Shown here: piece after piece, positions 24,993-32,892 of the stretch
Layout of the letters: each line of letters begins with the position of its first letter
Position numbering within the stretch: position 1 is the first letter of the stretch
Source of the DNA: an uncultured Oscillospiraceae bacterium
GTDB taxonomy: Bacteria; Bacillota; Clostridia; Oscillospirales; Ruminococcaceae
Length of the DNA stretch: 34,933 bases
NCBI GenBank assembly: GCA_904396495.1
Contig: CAJFOJ010000062.1
Span: 1 to 34,933 of the forward strand
Direction: 5' to 3'
Made by a program: the position numbers and the translations under genes
Notes under the pieces: generated by a model
Told to the model about the DNA's origin: nothing
The model's input: only the letters and a program-made list of their open reading frames with translations
Database searches by the model: none

Positions 24993-25532
24993 ATGCAGCA
25001 ATACTATACCCTCCATGTGGCGGGCCTCACCCGGGAACTGCCCATCTGTGCAGTCAGCGATACGATGGATATCGCGGCGTTTATCATGTTTTCCGACGTA
25101 GAACTGACAGTGGCCTCCGCCAGGGAGCTCATCAAAAAAGCGCCGCCATGCGACGTTTTGATCACCGCGGAATCCAAGGGAATCCCTTTGGCCTACGAAA
25201 TGGCTCGTCAATTGGGTATCCCATATGTAGTGGCGAGAAAAAGCGTCAAGGTGTACACCATCGATCCTATTGAAGTAGAGGTTCAGTCCATCACCACCAA
25301 AGGTTCTCAAAAGCTTTATTTGGGGCGGGACGAAGTCGAACTGCTAAACGGCAAGCGCGTTCTTATCGTCGACGACGTCATCAGCACTGGTGAATCGCTC
25401 AAGGCGCTGGAAACACTGGTAGAAAAGGCGGGCGGCAAAATCGTCGGGCAGGCCGCTGTATTGGCCGAAGGCGACGCCGCCGACCGCAAGGATATTTTCT
25501 ATTTGGAAAAACTGCCGTTGTTTTTTAAATAA
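24993..25532 (+). CDS. adenine/xanthine-type phosphoribosyltransferase
   Basis: A 179-aa type I PRTase. The PRPP-binding motif VLIVDDVISTGES is at residues 123-135 and the pyrophosphate loop TAESKG at 58-63. By length and motif order it resembles adenine or xanthine PRTases of the Apt group; the purine specificity is not readable, and it may be a stand-alone regulatory PRTase. The start is the ATG at 24993 with AAGGAG 12 bases upstream; a GTG at 24981 overlaps that site and is unlikely. It ends the alaS transcript at a strong terminator. Confidence 0.88.
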   Translation: MQQYYTLHVAGLTRELPICAVSDTMDIAAFIMFSDVELTVASARELIKKAPPCDVLITAESKGIPLAYEMARQLGIPYVVARKSVKVYTIDPIEVEVQSITTKGSQKLYLGRDEVELLNGKRVLIVDDVISTGESLKALETLVEKAGGKIVGQAAVLAEGDAADRKDIFYLEKLPLFFK

Positions 25533-25535
25533 GAG

Positions 25536-25575
25536 AAATGGGCTTCCGGAAACTGTCCGAAAGCCCATTTTTATT
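25536..25575. terminator. bidirectional terminator
   Basis: AAATGGGCTT-C-CGGA pairs with TCCG-A-AAGCCCATTT, followed by T-rich sequence, between convergent genes. Confidence 0.9.
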
Positions 25576-25603
25576 TGTTGCCTACCATACCAACACTATC
25601 CAA

Positions 25604-25900
25604 TTAATACGCCTGATCGTCATTGGAAACGGATTCGCTTTCCTCGACGGCGTCCTGCTCATCTGGGAAGGGGGGGATAGTCTCTTCTTCCGGTTTCTCC
25701 TCGTCAGCAGGCGCCTCCACAGGCTCCCCTTCATAAAGGGATTCATCGTCCTCATCGGATTCAAAATAAGCGTCCGGATCATAATCCAGATGGTCGGCAA
25801 GTGCCTCGCTCTTCCGTTTGATGAACGCCGTCACAGCAACCGCAGCAGCGGCAATGGCAGCTGCCGCCGCAATAATGGATACCCATACACCTTTTTTCAT
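25604..25900 (-). CDS. small acidic membrane protein, function unknown
   Basis: A 98-aa protein: KKG start, an Ala-rich membrane helix (about residues 6-26), a short basic stop (KRK), then a very acidic tail of about 65 residues rich in Glu, Asp, Pro and Ser. No family recognised; low complexity limits inference. A GAAAGGAAGG ribosome-binding site precedes the ATG. It follows rsmE on the same strand by 44 bases. Confidence 0.7.
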   Translation of the reverse strand: MKKGVWVSIIAAAAAIAAAAVAVTAFIKRKSEALADHLDYDPDAYFESDEDDESLYEGEPVEAPADEEKPEEETIPPFPDEQDAVEESESVSNDDQAY

Positions 25901-25944
25901 TTGATAGCCTTCCTTTCTCTCTATGCAGTTTACCCTATTCGTAT

Positions 25945-26661
25945 TTAAATATCGCCGGTCAAACTGAAAATTACCGATAACCCGCAGATGGGGGCGGTCT
26001 CACAGCGGAGGATCCGTTCGCCAAGCGTAACTGGCAATACCTGATGCCTTCCTAAAAACTCAACTTCCTCCATGGAAAAGCCGCCTTCGCTGCCCACAAA
26101 AATCCCTAAGTGGAGTGTTTGTTCATCTACCAGCTCTTTTAAACGGTGCCCTCCGTTTTCATAAAAGACAATGCTTTTTGAGGGCAATCGTTTTACCGCC
26201 TGTTCTAATGTGAGCAATCCTGACACCTTTGGAACGATCCCTCGACCGCTTTGCTTAGCCGCTTCTAGGGCGATCTTGTTGTACCGTTCCAGTTTTTTCA
26301 TCATGGATTTTGGATCAGGGCGGGAGATGCAGCGGCTGGTCAACACAGGAACGATTTCATGAATGCCCAGTTCCACGCTTTTTTGGATGATGAATTCCAT
26401 TTTGTCCCCTTTTGGCAACGCCTGAAACAATGTCACCTCCGCGTGAGGCTCCGATTGCGTTCGCGCTTTGGAAACAACCCGGATCAATACCTGATGGTCA
26501 CCCACTTCATCTAGTATGCCCTGATAATCCCAGCCTTTTCCGTCGCAGAGGATAATTTCATCGCCGACTGTAAGCCGCAGGGATTTCCCCATATGTCTTG
26601 CGTCCTCACCGAAAATCTGAACTTTTTCAGAACTGATTTCCGGCACAAAAAATCGGGGCAT
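25945..26661 (-). CDS. rsmE: 16S rRNA (uracil(1498)-N3)-methyltransferase
   Basis: A SPOUT-class SAM methyltransferase for m3U1498 of 16S rRNA, 238 aa. The N-terminal PUA-like part starts PRFF. Motifs EAAKQSGR (133-140), VGSEGGFS (189-196) and LGERILRCETA (213-223) form the knotted SAM site. The ATG at 26661 gives the usual MPRFF start; its ribosome-binding site (GGTGAT) is weak and close, and a GTG four codons earlier is in frame. The usual neighbour prmA is absent; the upstream region holds a MATE gene remnant. Confidence 0.96.
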   Translation of the reverse strand: MPRFFVPEISSEKVQIFGEDARHMGKSLRLTVGDEIILCDGKGWDYQGILDEVGDHQVLIRVVSKARTQSEPHAEVTLFQALPKGDKMEFIIQKSVELGIHEIVPVLTSRCISRPDPKSMMKKLERYNKIALEAAKQSGRGIVPKVSGLLTLEQAVKRLPSKSIVFYENGGHRLKELVDEQTLHLGIFVGSEGGFSMEEVEFLGRHQVLPVTLGERILRCETAPICGLSVIFSLTGDI

Positions 26662-26763
26662 CGCAATCACCACATTTCTATCATCAGGAACTCCTAATGT
26701 GTCATCATATCCTTATTTTGCCATAAATATGAGCGCAGAATATAGCAAATGTGTGAATTTTAT

Positions 26764-27114
26764 CTAAAATTTACGGTTCTGGCTCTTCCGTAGGCCCAAC
26801 AGTTTCTTATTAAACCATAAATAGAATGCCTGTTGTCACTCAAGCCAAAATATTGGAACAGGCTTGGCCATAGGGCAGGCCGTCAGCTCCATTAAGGCCA
26901 AACATCGCCATTGATTGAAAATGCGATCCCAAAAGCCGCCAAAGCGAGTTTACCCTCCCCGGGAAGATGTCTGACCTAAATCCAGTAGACGGATGTTATA
27001 AAGCGCATTGATGAGTTGTGCCATAACAGAGGGCACGGCTGGCCGGAATAGCAACTTTCCAATAAGAGTCGTTCCCAAATCGCTGTTCCTGGTTTCTCTT
27101 ACAAGTTCTGATAT
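26764..27114 (-). pseudogene. decayed MATE-family efflux gene
   Basis: Reading the minus strand from 27114 in frame gives an N-terminus SDLGTTLIGKLLFRPAVPSV followed by AQLINALYNI, the clear start of a clostridial MATE transporter (usually about 450 aa). The frame ends at 26970 after SSRGG. Another frame then gives a C-terminal-like segment, MFGLNGADGLPYGQACSNIL, interrupted by TGA and continued as VTTGILFMV, then shifted again to NKKLLGLRKSQNRKF and a stop at 26764. Only about 350 of some 1350 bases remain, so there is a large internal deletion plus at least two frameshifts and a stop. The start codon position reads ATA with GGA upstream, so the start may also be lost. Confidence 0.75.
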
Positions 27115-27192
27115 GCTGATTCCTATCTACTATTTGATTTCTTTTATTAGTATATCATATTTTTACCAAAAAAGGGAGGAATTTTTCTAAAA

Positions 27193-27223
27193 AGGAAGCG
27201 GCAATCGTAAATTGCCGCTTCCT
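27193..27223 (-). terminator. terminator of the oadB-oadG transcript
   Basis: A 13-bp stem AGGAAGCGGCAAT / ATTGCCGCTTCCT with a 5-base loop; the minus strand continues with TTTTTAG. It follows the 46-aa gene by 4 bases. Confidence 0.9.
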
Positions 27224-27226
27224 CAT

Positions 27227-27367
27227 TTATTTCTCTTTAAAAATTTTTGTCAGCAATACCATGACGCCAATTAAAATTAAAGTTACCGCCAAAATACCGC
27301 CCATCCCCATCCCCATCATTGGGAGGGTCTGTAAAAAATTATCAAAATTTTCTGGACTAAATCCCAT
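27227..27367 (-). CDS. OadG-like small subunit of a Na+-pump decarboxylase
   Basis: A 46-aa single-span membrane protein: polar N-terminus (MGFSPENFDNF), a Met/Gly-rich stretch (MMGMGMGG), one membrane helix (about 22-41) and a KIFKEK tail. Size, topology and position directly after oadB (12 bases) match OadG/MmdD-type gamma subunits, which hold the complex together. AAGGAG lies 8 bases before the ATG. The usual longer Pro/Ala-rich C-terminal tail is missing, so it is a minimal form. It is immediately followed by the operon terminator. Confidence 0.75.
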   Translation of the reverse strand: MGFSPENFDNFLQTLPMMGMGMGGILAVTLILIGVMVLLTKIFKEK

Positions 27368-27379
27368 TGTTACCACTCC

Positions 27380-28522
27380 TTAATGAAGAATCATATTGAG
27401 TACTAAACCGCCAGCAATAACCGAAGCCACCTGACCGGAAACGTTGGCCCCTACAGCATGCATAAGCAGGAAGTTCTCCGGGTCTTCTTTCAACCCCATC
27501 TTATGGACGACACGGGCCGACATGGGGAAAGCGGAGATACCTGCTGCGCCAATCATGGGATTCACCTTGTGCTTGCTGAAAATGTTGAGCACTTTAGCAA
27601 ACAGCACACCGCCAACTGTATCAAAGATAAAGGCAATTAGGCCCAAGCCCATAATGAGCAGAGTATCCCAGGCGAGGAAGGACTCCGCCTGCATTTTAAA
27701 GGAAATGGTAATGCCCAAAAGCAGAGTAATAAGGTTTGCAAGCTCCTTTTGGGCCGTCTCGGAAAGGGCATTTAAAACGCCGCACTCCCGGATGAGGTTT
27801 CCGAACATCAGAAATCCAACCAGCGCAACCGATTTGGGAGAAACCAATCCCACTACCATGGTGACAATGACGGGAAAAAGGATCTTCGCAGTTTTGGATA
27901 CGGGACGGGCATGGTAATCCATCCGGATCCGCCGTTCTTTTTTGGTAGTAATCAAGCGGATAACCGGCGGCTGGATAATGGGAACCAGTGCCATATATGA
28001 GTAAGCCGCCACCATAATTGCCCCCGTATATTGGGAGTTAAGCACATTAGCTACGAAAATAGAGGTAGGACCGTCCGCCGCGCCAATAATTGAGATAGAG
28101 GCCGCGTCTTTCAGGTCAGGGAAAAACAAAGAAGAAAGGCTCAAGGTAAAGAAAATCCCAAACTGGGCAGCCGCGCCAAATAGCATCATTTTGGGATTTG
28201 AAAGCAGTGGTGAAAAATCAATCATGGCACCAATGCCGATAAATAATAACAAGGGGAACAGCTCATTGGCGATTCCCGCGTTGAACAATGTTTCGATAAC
28301 ACCGGGTTCCGTAACGCCCTCGGTTGTAGTGCTGAGAGCGCCGGAAAAAGGCAGGTTCACCAAAATAGCGCCAAATCCCATGGGAAGCAGCAACGCCGGT
28401 TCCATATCCTTTTTAATGGCGAGGTAGATGAGGATGCCTCCAATCACCCACATAATCACCTGTTTCGGAAATAGATTCCAGTCCATGCTGGAGGAAAAAA
28501 GTGGTATCAATGCCTCGAGCAA
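27380..28522 (-). CDS. oadB: Na+-translocating decarboxylase beta subunit
   Basis: The membrane subunit that couples decarboxylation of carboxybiotin to Na+ export (OadB/MmdB/GcdB family), 380 aa with about 9-11 helices. Diagnostic stretches are GIGAMIDFSPLLSNP, GAADGPTSIFVANVL and NPMIGAAGISAFPMSARV. The start is a TTG at 28522 with AAAGGAGG 8 bases upstream; the longer in-frame start at 28582 lies within the riboswitch terminator region. Only the small gamma-like gene follows: no alpha (carboxyltransferase) or biotin carrier gene is here, so partners must be encoded elsewhere. Transcription seems controlled by a metal riboswitch. Confidence 0.93.
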   Translation of the reverse strand: MLEALIPLFSSSMDWNLFPKQVIMWVIGGILIYLAIKKDMEPALLLPMGFGAILVNLPFSGALSTTTEGVTEPGVIETLFNAGIANELFPLLLFIGIGAMIDFSPLLSNPKMMLFGAAAQFGIFFTLSLSSLFFPDLKDAASISIIGAADGPTSIFVANVLNSQYTGAIMVAAYSYMALVPIIQPPVIRLITTKKERRIRMDYHARPVSKTAKILFPVIVTMVVGLVSPKSVALVGFLMFGNLIRECGVLNALSETAQKELANLITLLLGITISFKMQAESFLAWDTLLIMGLGLIAFIFDTVGGVLFAKVLNIFSKHKVNPMIGAAGISAFPMSARVVHKMGLKEDPENFLLMHAVGANVSGQVASVIAGGLVLNMILH

Positions 28523-28584
28523 AAGAAAAACCTCCTTTGTTTTTTGGAAATTCCATCCTTTTTTGGAAGCAGCGCTTCCCATAT

Positions 28585-28633
28585 AAAAAACAAGACTTCC
28601 ATTACGGCGGACAGGGCCACAATAAAAGTCTTG
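28585..28633 (-). terminator. riboswitch expression-platform terminator before oadB
   Basis: Minus strand CAAGACTT at 28633-28626 pairs with AAGTCTTG at 28598-28591. Pairing extends inward through TTATT/AATGG and GTGGC/GCCGT, giving about 18 bp, and TTTTTT follows (28590-28585). The 5' arm contains the 3' strand of aptamer helix P1, so the two structures exclude each other. Confidence 0.88.
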
Positions 28634-28732
28634 CTATAAAAACACAATGTGCTTTATAAGCCAACGCGGATTTTTCAATCGTCCTGACGCGTAAGGCTAC
28701 GGCAAAATGCCGCCAGCTACTCCCTTATATTG
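28620..28732 (-). promoter_or_regulatory. yybP-ykoY (Mn2+) riboswitch aptamer, probable
   Basis: On the minus strand P1 is CAATATAAG (28732-28724) with CTTTTATTG (28628-28620). Directly inside are GGGAGTAGC on the 5' side and AGCAAGACTT on the 3' side, the two conserved loop segments I associate with yybP-ykoY. Between them are three hairpins: CGGC/GCCG, ACGCG/CGCGT, and ATAAA-GCAC/GTGT-TTTAT, as expected for a four-way junction. Formation of P1 removes the terminator arm, predicting an ON switch. The motif match is from memory; the Na+-I (DUF1646) class is an alternative, given the Na+-pump gene. Confidence 0.7.
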
Positions 28733-28759
28733 AGAAAATCTTCTTTTCAATTTGTTAAC

Positions 28760-28788
28760 AGTATAAAACATCTGTAAAGATTTGTCAA
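28760..28788 (-). promoter_or_regulatory. sigma-A promoter of the riboswitch-oadB transcript
   Basis: Minus strand TTGACA (28788-28783), 17-base spacer, TATACT (28765-28760); the start would be about 20 bases before P1. Confidence 0.88.
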
Positions 28789-28795
28789 CAACTAA

Positions 28796-28818
28796 AAGGG
28801 CAATTAAAAGGCCATTGC
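28796..28818 (-). terminator. possible weak terminator after the glycyl radical operon
   Basis: GCAAT/ATTGC hairpin followed on the minus strand by CCTTTT; short stem, so tentative. Confidence 0.3.
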
Positions 28819-28947
28819 TTTAAAATTATTTATAAGAAAGCGGCCCAATTTTTTCGGACAATTTTGGACTCAAATCTAGGACTCGCCACACATGCGGGAG
28901 AGACTTTGCCTAAAAAGGTCAGGTATCAAAGTACCGCCCAATTTAGT

Positions 28948-29838
28948 TTAATTGTGAATGATTGGTGCATATTGTCGCAAAAAATTTTCTGCCCAATCCA
29001 TTTCTTCTTTGGACGGAATCCATTCTTGGTGTGCAGACTCATTTTGTCCAAGCTGTACATTTTTAGATGCTCCATATGTATGATATGGAATCAGTTCTAC
29101 TCCTATGCAGTGTTTCAGTGTGCTGTGAATTAAAGCAACCATTTGCAGATGCTCAGCATTTAAATTAACCGATTTCAGCAATATACATCTTAATACAGTT
29201 TTTGCTCCCATTGCATCTGCCAGTTTCAAATTATTGATAATCTTGTTGTTGGAAACACCGGTATAAGTTAAATGGCGACTGTCATTGGTATCTTTAATAT
29301 CCCATAAAAACAAATCCGTTGCGTTCACAAGATTCGGCAAGAGGCCCTTATCAAAATATCCGCAGGTTTCTACTGCGGTATTGACATTATGGCTATGGAG
29401 AAGATTGAGTAATGGAATTAATTCGTTGGCATGTACGGTCGGTTCTCCTCCTGAAAAGGTGACGCCTCCGACGACGCCATAAAACACTTTATCCTTTATG
29501 ACTTGACGGAAAATTTCTTCCGCTGAAAGCCACTCGAAACATTCCTCCAAAGCACCGGTAGGACAAGCATCCGTGCATTTCATGCATTGAATGCAGGCCG
29601 TTCTGTTAAGAAGATGTCCATTGTCGGTAATCTGATGCACATTGGAAGGACAGACATTTGCACAAATGCCACAATGGATACATAAATTATCACAATAAAA
29701 AAGTGGAGCGGATAGAGACTGCGTCTCTGGATTGTGGCACCATACACAATGCAAGGGGCACCCTTTAAAAAACACAGTCGTGCGAATACCTGGACCGTCT
29801 TTGGTGCAAAATCGTTGAATTTTCGTCACTGGAAACAT
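28948..29838 (-). CDS. glycyl radical enzyme activase (radical SAM)
   Basis: Installs the glycyl radical on its partner enzyme using SAM, under anaerobic conditions. The 296-aa protein has the radical-SAM motif GCPLHCVWC (C27, C31, C34), then an inserted ferredoxin-like domain with two 4Fe-4S clusters (C53, C56, C59, C63 and C82, C85, C88, C92), and FSGGEPT further on. The two-cluster insertion is usual for activases of dehydratase, lyase and decarboxylase GREs and is absent from PflA. The gene starts 15 bases after the GRE gene stop, with GAGGAGAT upstream of the ATG. Confidence 0.93.
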   Translation of the reverse strand: MFPVTKIQRFCTKDGPGIRTTVFFKGCPLHCVWCHNPETQSLSAPLFYCDNLCIHCGICANVCPSNVHQITDNGHLLNRTACIQCMKCTDACPTGALEECFEWLSAEEIFRQVIKDKVFYGVVGGVTFSGGEPTVHANELIPLLNLLHSHNVNTAVETCGYFDKGLLPNLVNATDLFLWDIKDTNDSRHLTYTGVSNNKIINNLKLADAMGAKTVLRCILLKSVNLNAEHLQMVALIHSTLKHCIGVELIPYHTYGASKNVQLGQNESAHQEWIPSKEEMDWAENFLRQYAPIIHN

Positions 29839-29853
29839 GCAAAACGATCTCCT

Positions 29854-31995
29854 CTAATTTATATTCTGGGAGGAACGCTCAATAATCATATTCTGCCATT
29901 CCTTGTTCAGCGTCACAAAGCGGGCATTCCAACCGGAAACGCGTACCGACAGCGTTTTATATTTTTGAGGATTTCTTTGTGCTTCCAACAGCGTTTGTAT
30001 GTCTACCGTGTCCAATTGCATAAAGAATCCACCCAATGCAAGGAACCCATCTATTAGTGCTACCAGAGCTGTAATGCCATTATCACCGCTAAGAGATTTG
30101 GGGAAAATTTTAATATCCAGTGCGGCCCCGCAGGATTGCTTTACTAGGTCAGTTTTGCAATAGGATTTTATAATGGCAGTCGCACCGCAGATATCAGTTC
30201 CCGGCACCGGTGAATCGTTGCCGGAAAGAATATCTCCTTTTTTGTATCCAAAGGCTGTAGCGCAGCGGTTTGGCAACCAATCTATTTGCCGACCAAACGT
30301 ACTTACACCGGGAATAAACTTGATAGGACATTCAATATGGGTATTATAACTGTTTACCATATCTGCAAAGTCATTTAACAAACGTGCATGCCATGCGTCC
30401 ACCTCGTCTGAATCGTTGCCATAATAAACATAATTATTTTTTGCATACAGACGAAGCAGATCATTATCCTCCCAGTTGTTCTTAAGAACTTGAATCAAAT
30501 CAGGAAAGGATATTTTTTTGTCCTTAAACACCAGTTGTTCGATAGCATATAGCGAATTGGCAACATCCGGAGCCCCACCAATATGAGGCGATCGCACTAC
30601 ATATTCAGGACCACAATCAAAATAGGAACGTGCGTGTTCAATGCAACCGTCTTCAAAAAGGCTGATAACCGAAGTAGGAACAACTGTGCCTTTTGCCCGC
30701 CAATTTTGATGCTCATATACATATGCCTCTTCTATATAGTTACAGTACAGTGTGTTTATTGTTTCGTGGAGCAAATCGCTAAAGGCACGATATATCTCTT
30801 CAACAGAATGATATACAGGAATATTTTCACCAGTTATGCCCACTGCTTTATTAAATATCTGTAACGCATCAAAAGGCATATAAGCAAAATCGGTTTTGCC
30901 CGGTATTTGTACTTCCCAGCAACCATCGTTAGCAAAGCTCCGCGATTCTTTATCGGAGTATCCAAGGCCTTTTAAAGCCTGTAAAATTAAATCTTCGTTG
31001 TAGATTGCCACGATACCCCCACCATGCCGCATAACACAGGCAATTTTTTCTTTCAGTTCTGGAGAAGTGTTCTTGTTTAACCGGACTGTAATCGGGAAGT
31101 CGGAAATTGCCAATTCTTCCACAATATCCAAAGTGAGAAACGTCACTTCATTTGTGACTTCATTTCCGTTTTCGTCTATTCCCGACAAAACAATATTTTG
31201 ATAATGTTGTGCATCACCTGAACCGACAGGTGTCTCCGACTGAATCCACTCACATCCTTTAATAAAAAAGGATGCTAAAATTTCTCTGGCTTCAGATTTA
31301 TTCAGCACTCCTCCTTGTAGATCGTTCTTTAAAAAATTGCCGAGGAGCCAATCTAACCGTCCGATACCTGGCCAATTTCCACAGAGGCGAACAAATGCAA
31401 AAATAAACCATAACGATTGCAACGCCTCATGAAAATTACGGGCAGGGGAAAAAGGAACCTGAAGCAAAAGTTTGTAGAGGTCCGGTCTGGCAATTTTAGT
31501 TGCCGTTAAATATCGTTTATGCCAAATTCGTATACTTTCTATTACGCTTTCAAGGCTATGTAAAAACTCCACCTGCGAAGCGGTAAGATTTTCATCTTTG
31601 AGCCTTTCAGAGATATCTTGTGAATAAGCACCTAGCCCTTCATTTAACACTTTATCATAACGAATTGTTAAATGGCTCACCGAAAAATAAGGATGTTCTC
31701 CGTTAAATTTGGCCGGAACGACATGGTGAATCGCGTCACCTAAAGTAGCAGAACCGCATATTTTTTCCTCAGGGCAAATTCGAATAGGAGCTTCTTCTGC
31801 TATCCTTCGAATTGCCCTATCATACTTTTCCACATCGGATAACTGATTAAAATCCACAATATCGTCGAGGTATACACAAGCATTTTTAATTGCCTCATCA
31901 CCGTATCTACCATGTAAAGACTCAAAAGCCCATTGTCTTGTTGAATCTTTTAGACGAACGGGGCGCGGAATGTCGGATGCCGTTGCAAATAACAT
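29854..31995 (-). CDS. glycyl radical enzyme of unknown substrate (PFL superfamily)
   Basis: An oxygen-sensitive 713-aa glycyl radical enzyme. The radical loop near the C-terminus is RVSGWNA with G688. The active-site loop is NDGCWE, thiyl C359 and E361: this is the G-C-x-E arrangement of dehydratases, C-N or C-S lyases and decarboxylases, not the Cys-Cys pair of pyruvate formate-lyase. The Trp between Cys and Glu is unusual (Val in the types I know), and 713 aa is shorter than the common 780-850. GAGGTGA precedes the ATG. It forms an operon with its activase and faces an AraC regulator. No microcompartment or transporter genes flank it, so the substrate is open. Confidence 0.92.
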   Translation of the reverse strand: MLFATASDIPRPVRLKDSTRQWAFESLHGRYGDEAIKNACVYLDDIVDFNQLSDVEKYDRAIRRIAEEAPIRICPEEKICGSATLGDAIHHVVPAKFNGEHPYFSVSHLTIRYDKVLNEGLGAYSQDISERLKDENLTASQVEFLHSLESVIESIRIWHKRYLTATKIARPDLYKLLLQVPFSPARNFHEALQSLWFIFAFVRLCGNWPGIGRLDWLLGNFLKNDLQGGVLNKSEAREILASFFIKGCEWIQSETPVGSGDAQHYQNIVLSGIDENGNEVTNEVTFLTLDIVEELAISDFPITVRLNKNTSPELKEKIACVMRHGGGIVAIYNEDLILQALKGLGYSDKESRSFANDGCWEVQIPGKTDFAYMPFDALQIFNKAVGITGENIPVYHSVEEIYRAFSDLLHETINTLYCNYIEEAYVYEHQNWRAKGTVVPTSVISLFEDGCIEHARSYFDCGPEYVVRSPHIGGAPDVANSLYAIEQLVFKDKKISFPDLIQVLKNNWEDNDLLRLYAKNNYVYYGNDSDEVDAWHARLLNDFADMVNSYNTHIECPIKFIPGVSTFGRQIDWLPNRCATAFGYKKGDILSGNDSPVPGTDICGATAIIKSYCKTDLVKQSCGAALDIKIFPKSLSGDNGITALVALIDGFLALGGFFMQLDTVDIQTLLEAQRNPQKYKTLSVRVSGWNARFVTLNKEWQNMIIERSSQNIN

Positions 31996-32048
31996 ATTTT
32001 ATCACCTCAAGAATTATATTATCACTACAGTTGTTTTTTTCAATGTAT

Positions 32049-32078
32049 TATAATATAATATATTTGTATTATATTATA
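32049..32078. promoter_or_regulatory. AT-only palindrome between GRE operon and AraC gene
   Basis: TATAATATAATA (32049-32060) and its perfect complement (32067-32078) lie 6 bases apart in the 100-base divergent promoter region. It contains several possible -10 boxes for both directions and could be the AraC operator. Possible GRE -35: TTGAAA on the minus strand near 32041. Confidence 0.45.
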
Positions 32079-32095
32079 CAATCCAGAGGAACAAT

Positions 32096-32887
32096 ATGGA
32101 GATTAAATCAATCGATATCAAAAATATCATGAGCGGAAGTCAAAAAGGCAATCACGAGAATATCCAGCATATTAAATCTCTACCGTATCTTTCGGTAGTA
32201 CAGTCAGTATGTGGTTATTATGAAATAGGTTTAGATGGAGAAATCCCTCGCGCTACCGAAGAAGGTGGGGCTTTCGTCGCACCTGCCGGCGCTATGCAAA
32301 ATATTACCCATCACAATGGCGCCGGAGGGAATATGGAGTCACAATGGGTGTTTATGAAGATCATCATCAATGATCTTTTTGACTTTCAAGATTTTTTTGA
32401 TATTCCTTTACTTATTTCGGCAAAATATAAGGAAAAATTATTTGGACTAATTTCTACTATCAGAAACAGTCCAAATATATGTCAGAAGTATGCTGCGGCT
32501 TATGATCTGACGGATATTTTAATAGCTCACTCATCCATTAAAAATACAATGTTTAACAATACAGCAATCTTTCTAAAAAAACATATTGAGGAGCATTACA
32601 GCGAAAAAATTACCATCGAAGATTTGGCTAATGTGGCATTTTGCTCAATACAAAACCTATACCGCATTTTTCAAAAAAACTTTCAAATATCTCCTCGCAA
32701 CTACATTAATAAAATACGTCTTGAAAAAGCATCTGTTCTTTTAGAAAACAGCGGGCGTTCTGTTACAGAGATATCTGAAGCAGTTGGATTTGACGACCCA
32801 GCGTATTTTTCAAAATTGTTCAAAAAAAGATACCAGCTTTCGCCTAAAAAATATCGTGAATGCACTCAATTTTTAAAAGGCCAATAA
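32096..32887 (+). CDS. AraC-family transcriptional regulator
   Basis: A 263-aa DNA-binding regulator. The N-terminal part (about 20-110) looks like a cupin-type ligand-binding domain (EGGAFVAPAGAMQ, HHNGAGG). The C-terminal double helix-turn-helix (about 160-258) has ITIEDLANVAFCSIQNLYRIF and VTEISEAVGFDDPAYFSKLFK, closing with SPKKYRE. Divergent placement from the GRE operon, 100 bases away, suggests it senses the GRE substrate and activates that operon; this is inference. AGAGGAAC precedes the ATG. Confidence 0.93.
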   Translation: MEIKSIDIKNIMSGSQKGNHENIQHIKSLPYLSVVQSVCGYYEIGLDGEIPRATEEGGAFVAPAGAMQNITHHNGAGGNMESQWVFMKIIINDLFDFQDFFDIPLLISAKYKEKLFGLISTIRNSPNICQKYAAAYDLTDILIAHSSIKNTMFNNTAIFLKKHIEEHYSEKITIEDLANVAFCSIQNLYRIFQKNFQISPRNYINKIRLEKASVLLENSGRSVTEISEAVGFDDPAYFSKLFKKRYQLSPKKYRECTQFLKGQ

Positions 32888-32892
32888 TAGAA

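Noticed and set aside
28523-28582. Longer oadB start at 28582
   Set aside because: It would begin at the edge of the terminator U run with no ribosome-binding site; the TTG at 28522 has AAAGGAGG at ideal spacing.
29854-31995. Calling the glycyl radical enzyme pyruvate formate-lyase (pflB)
   Set aside because: The active-site loop has a single Cys followed by Trp-Glu rather than the PFL Cys-Cys pair, and its activase carries the extra two-cluster ferredoxin domain absent from PflA.
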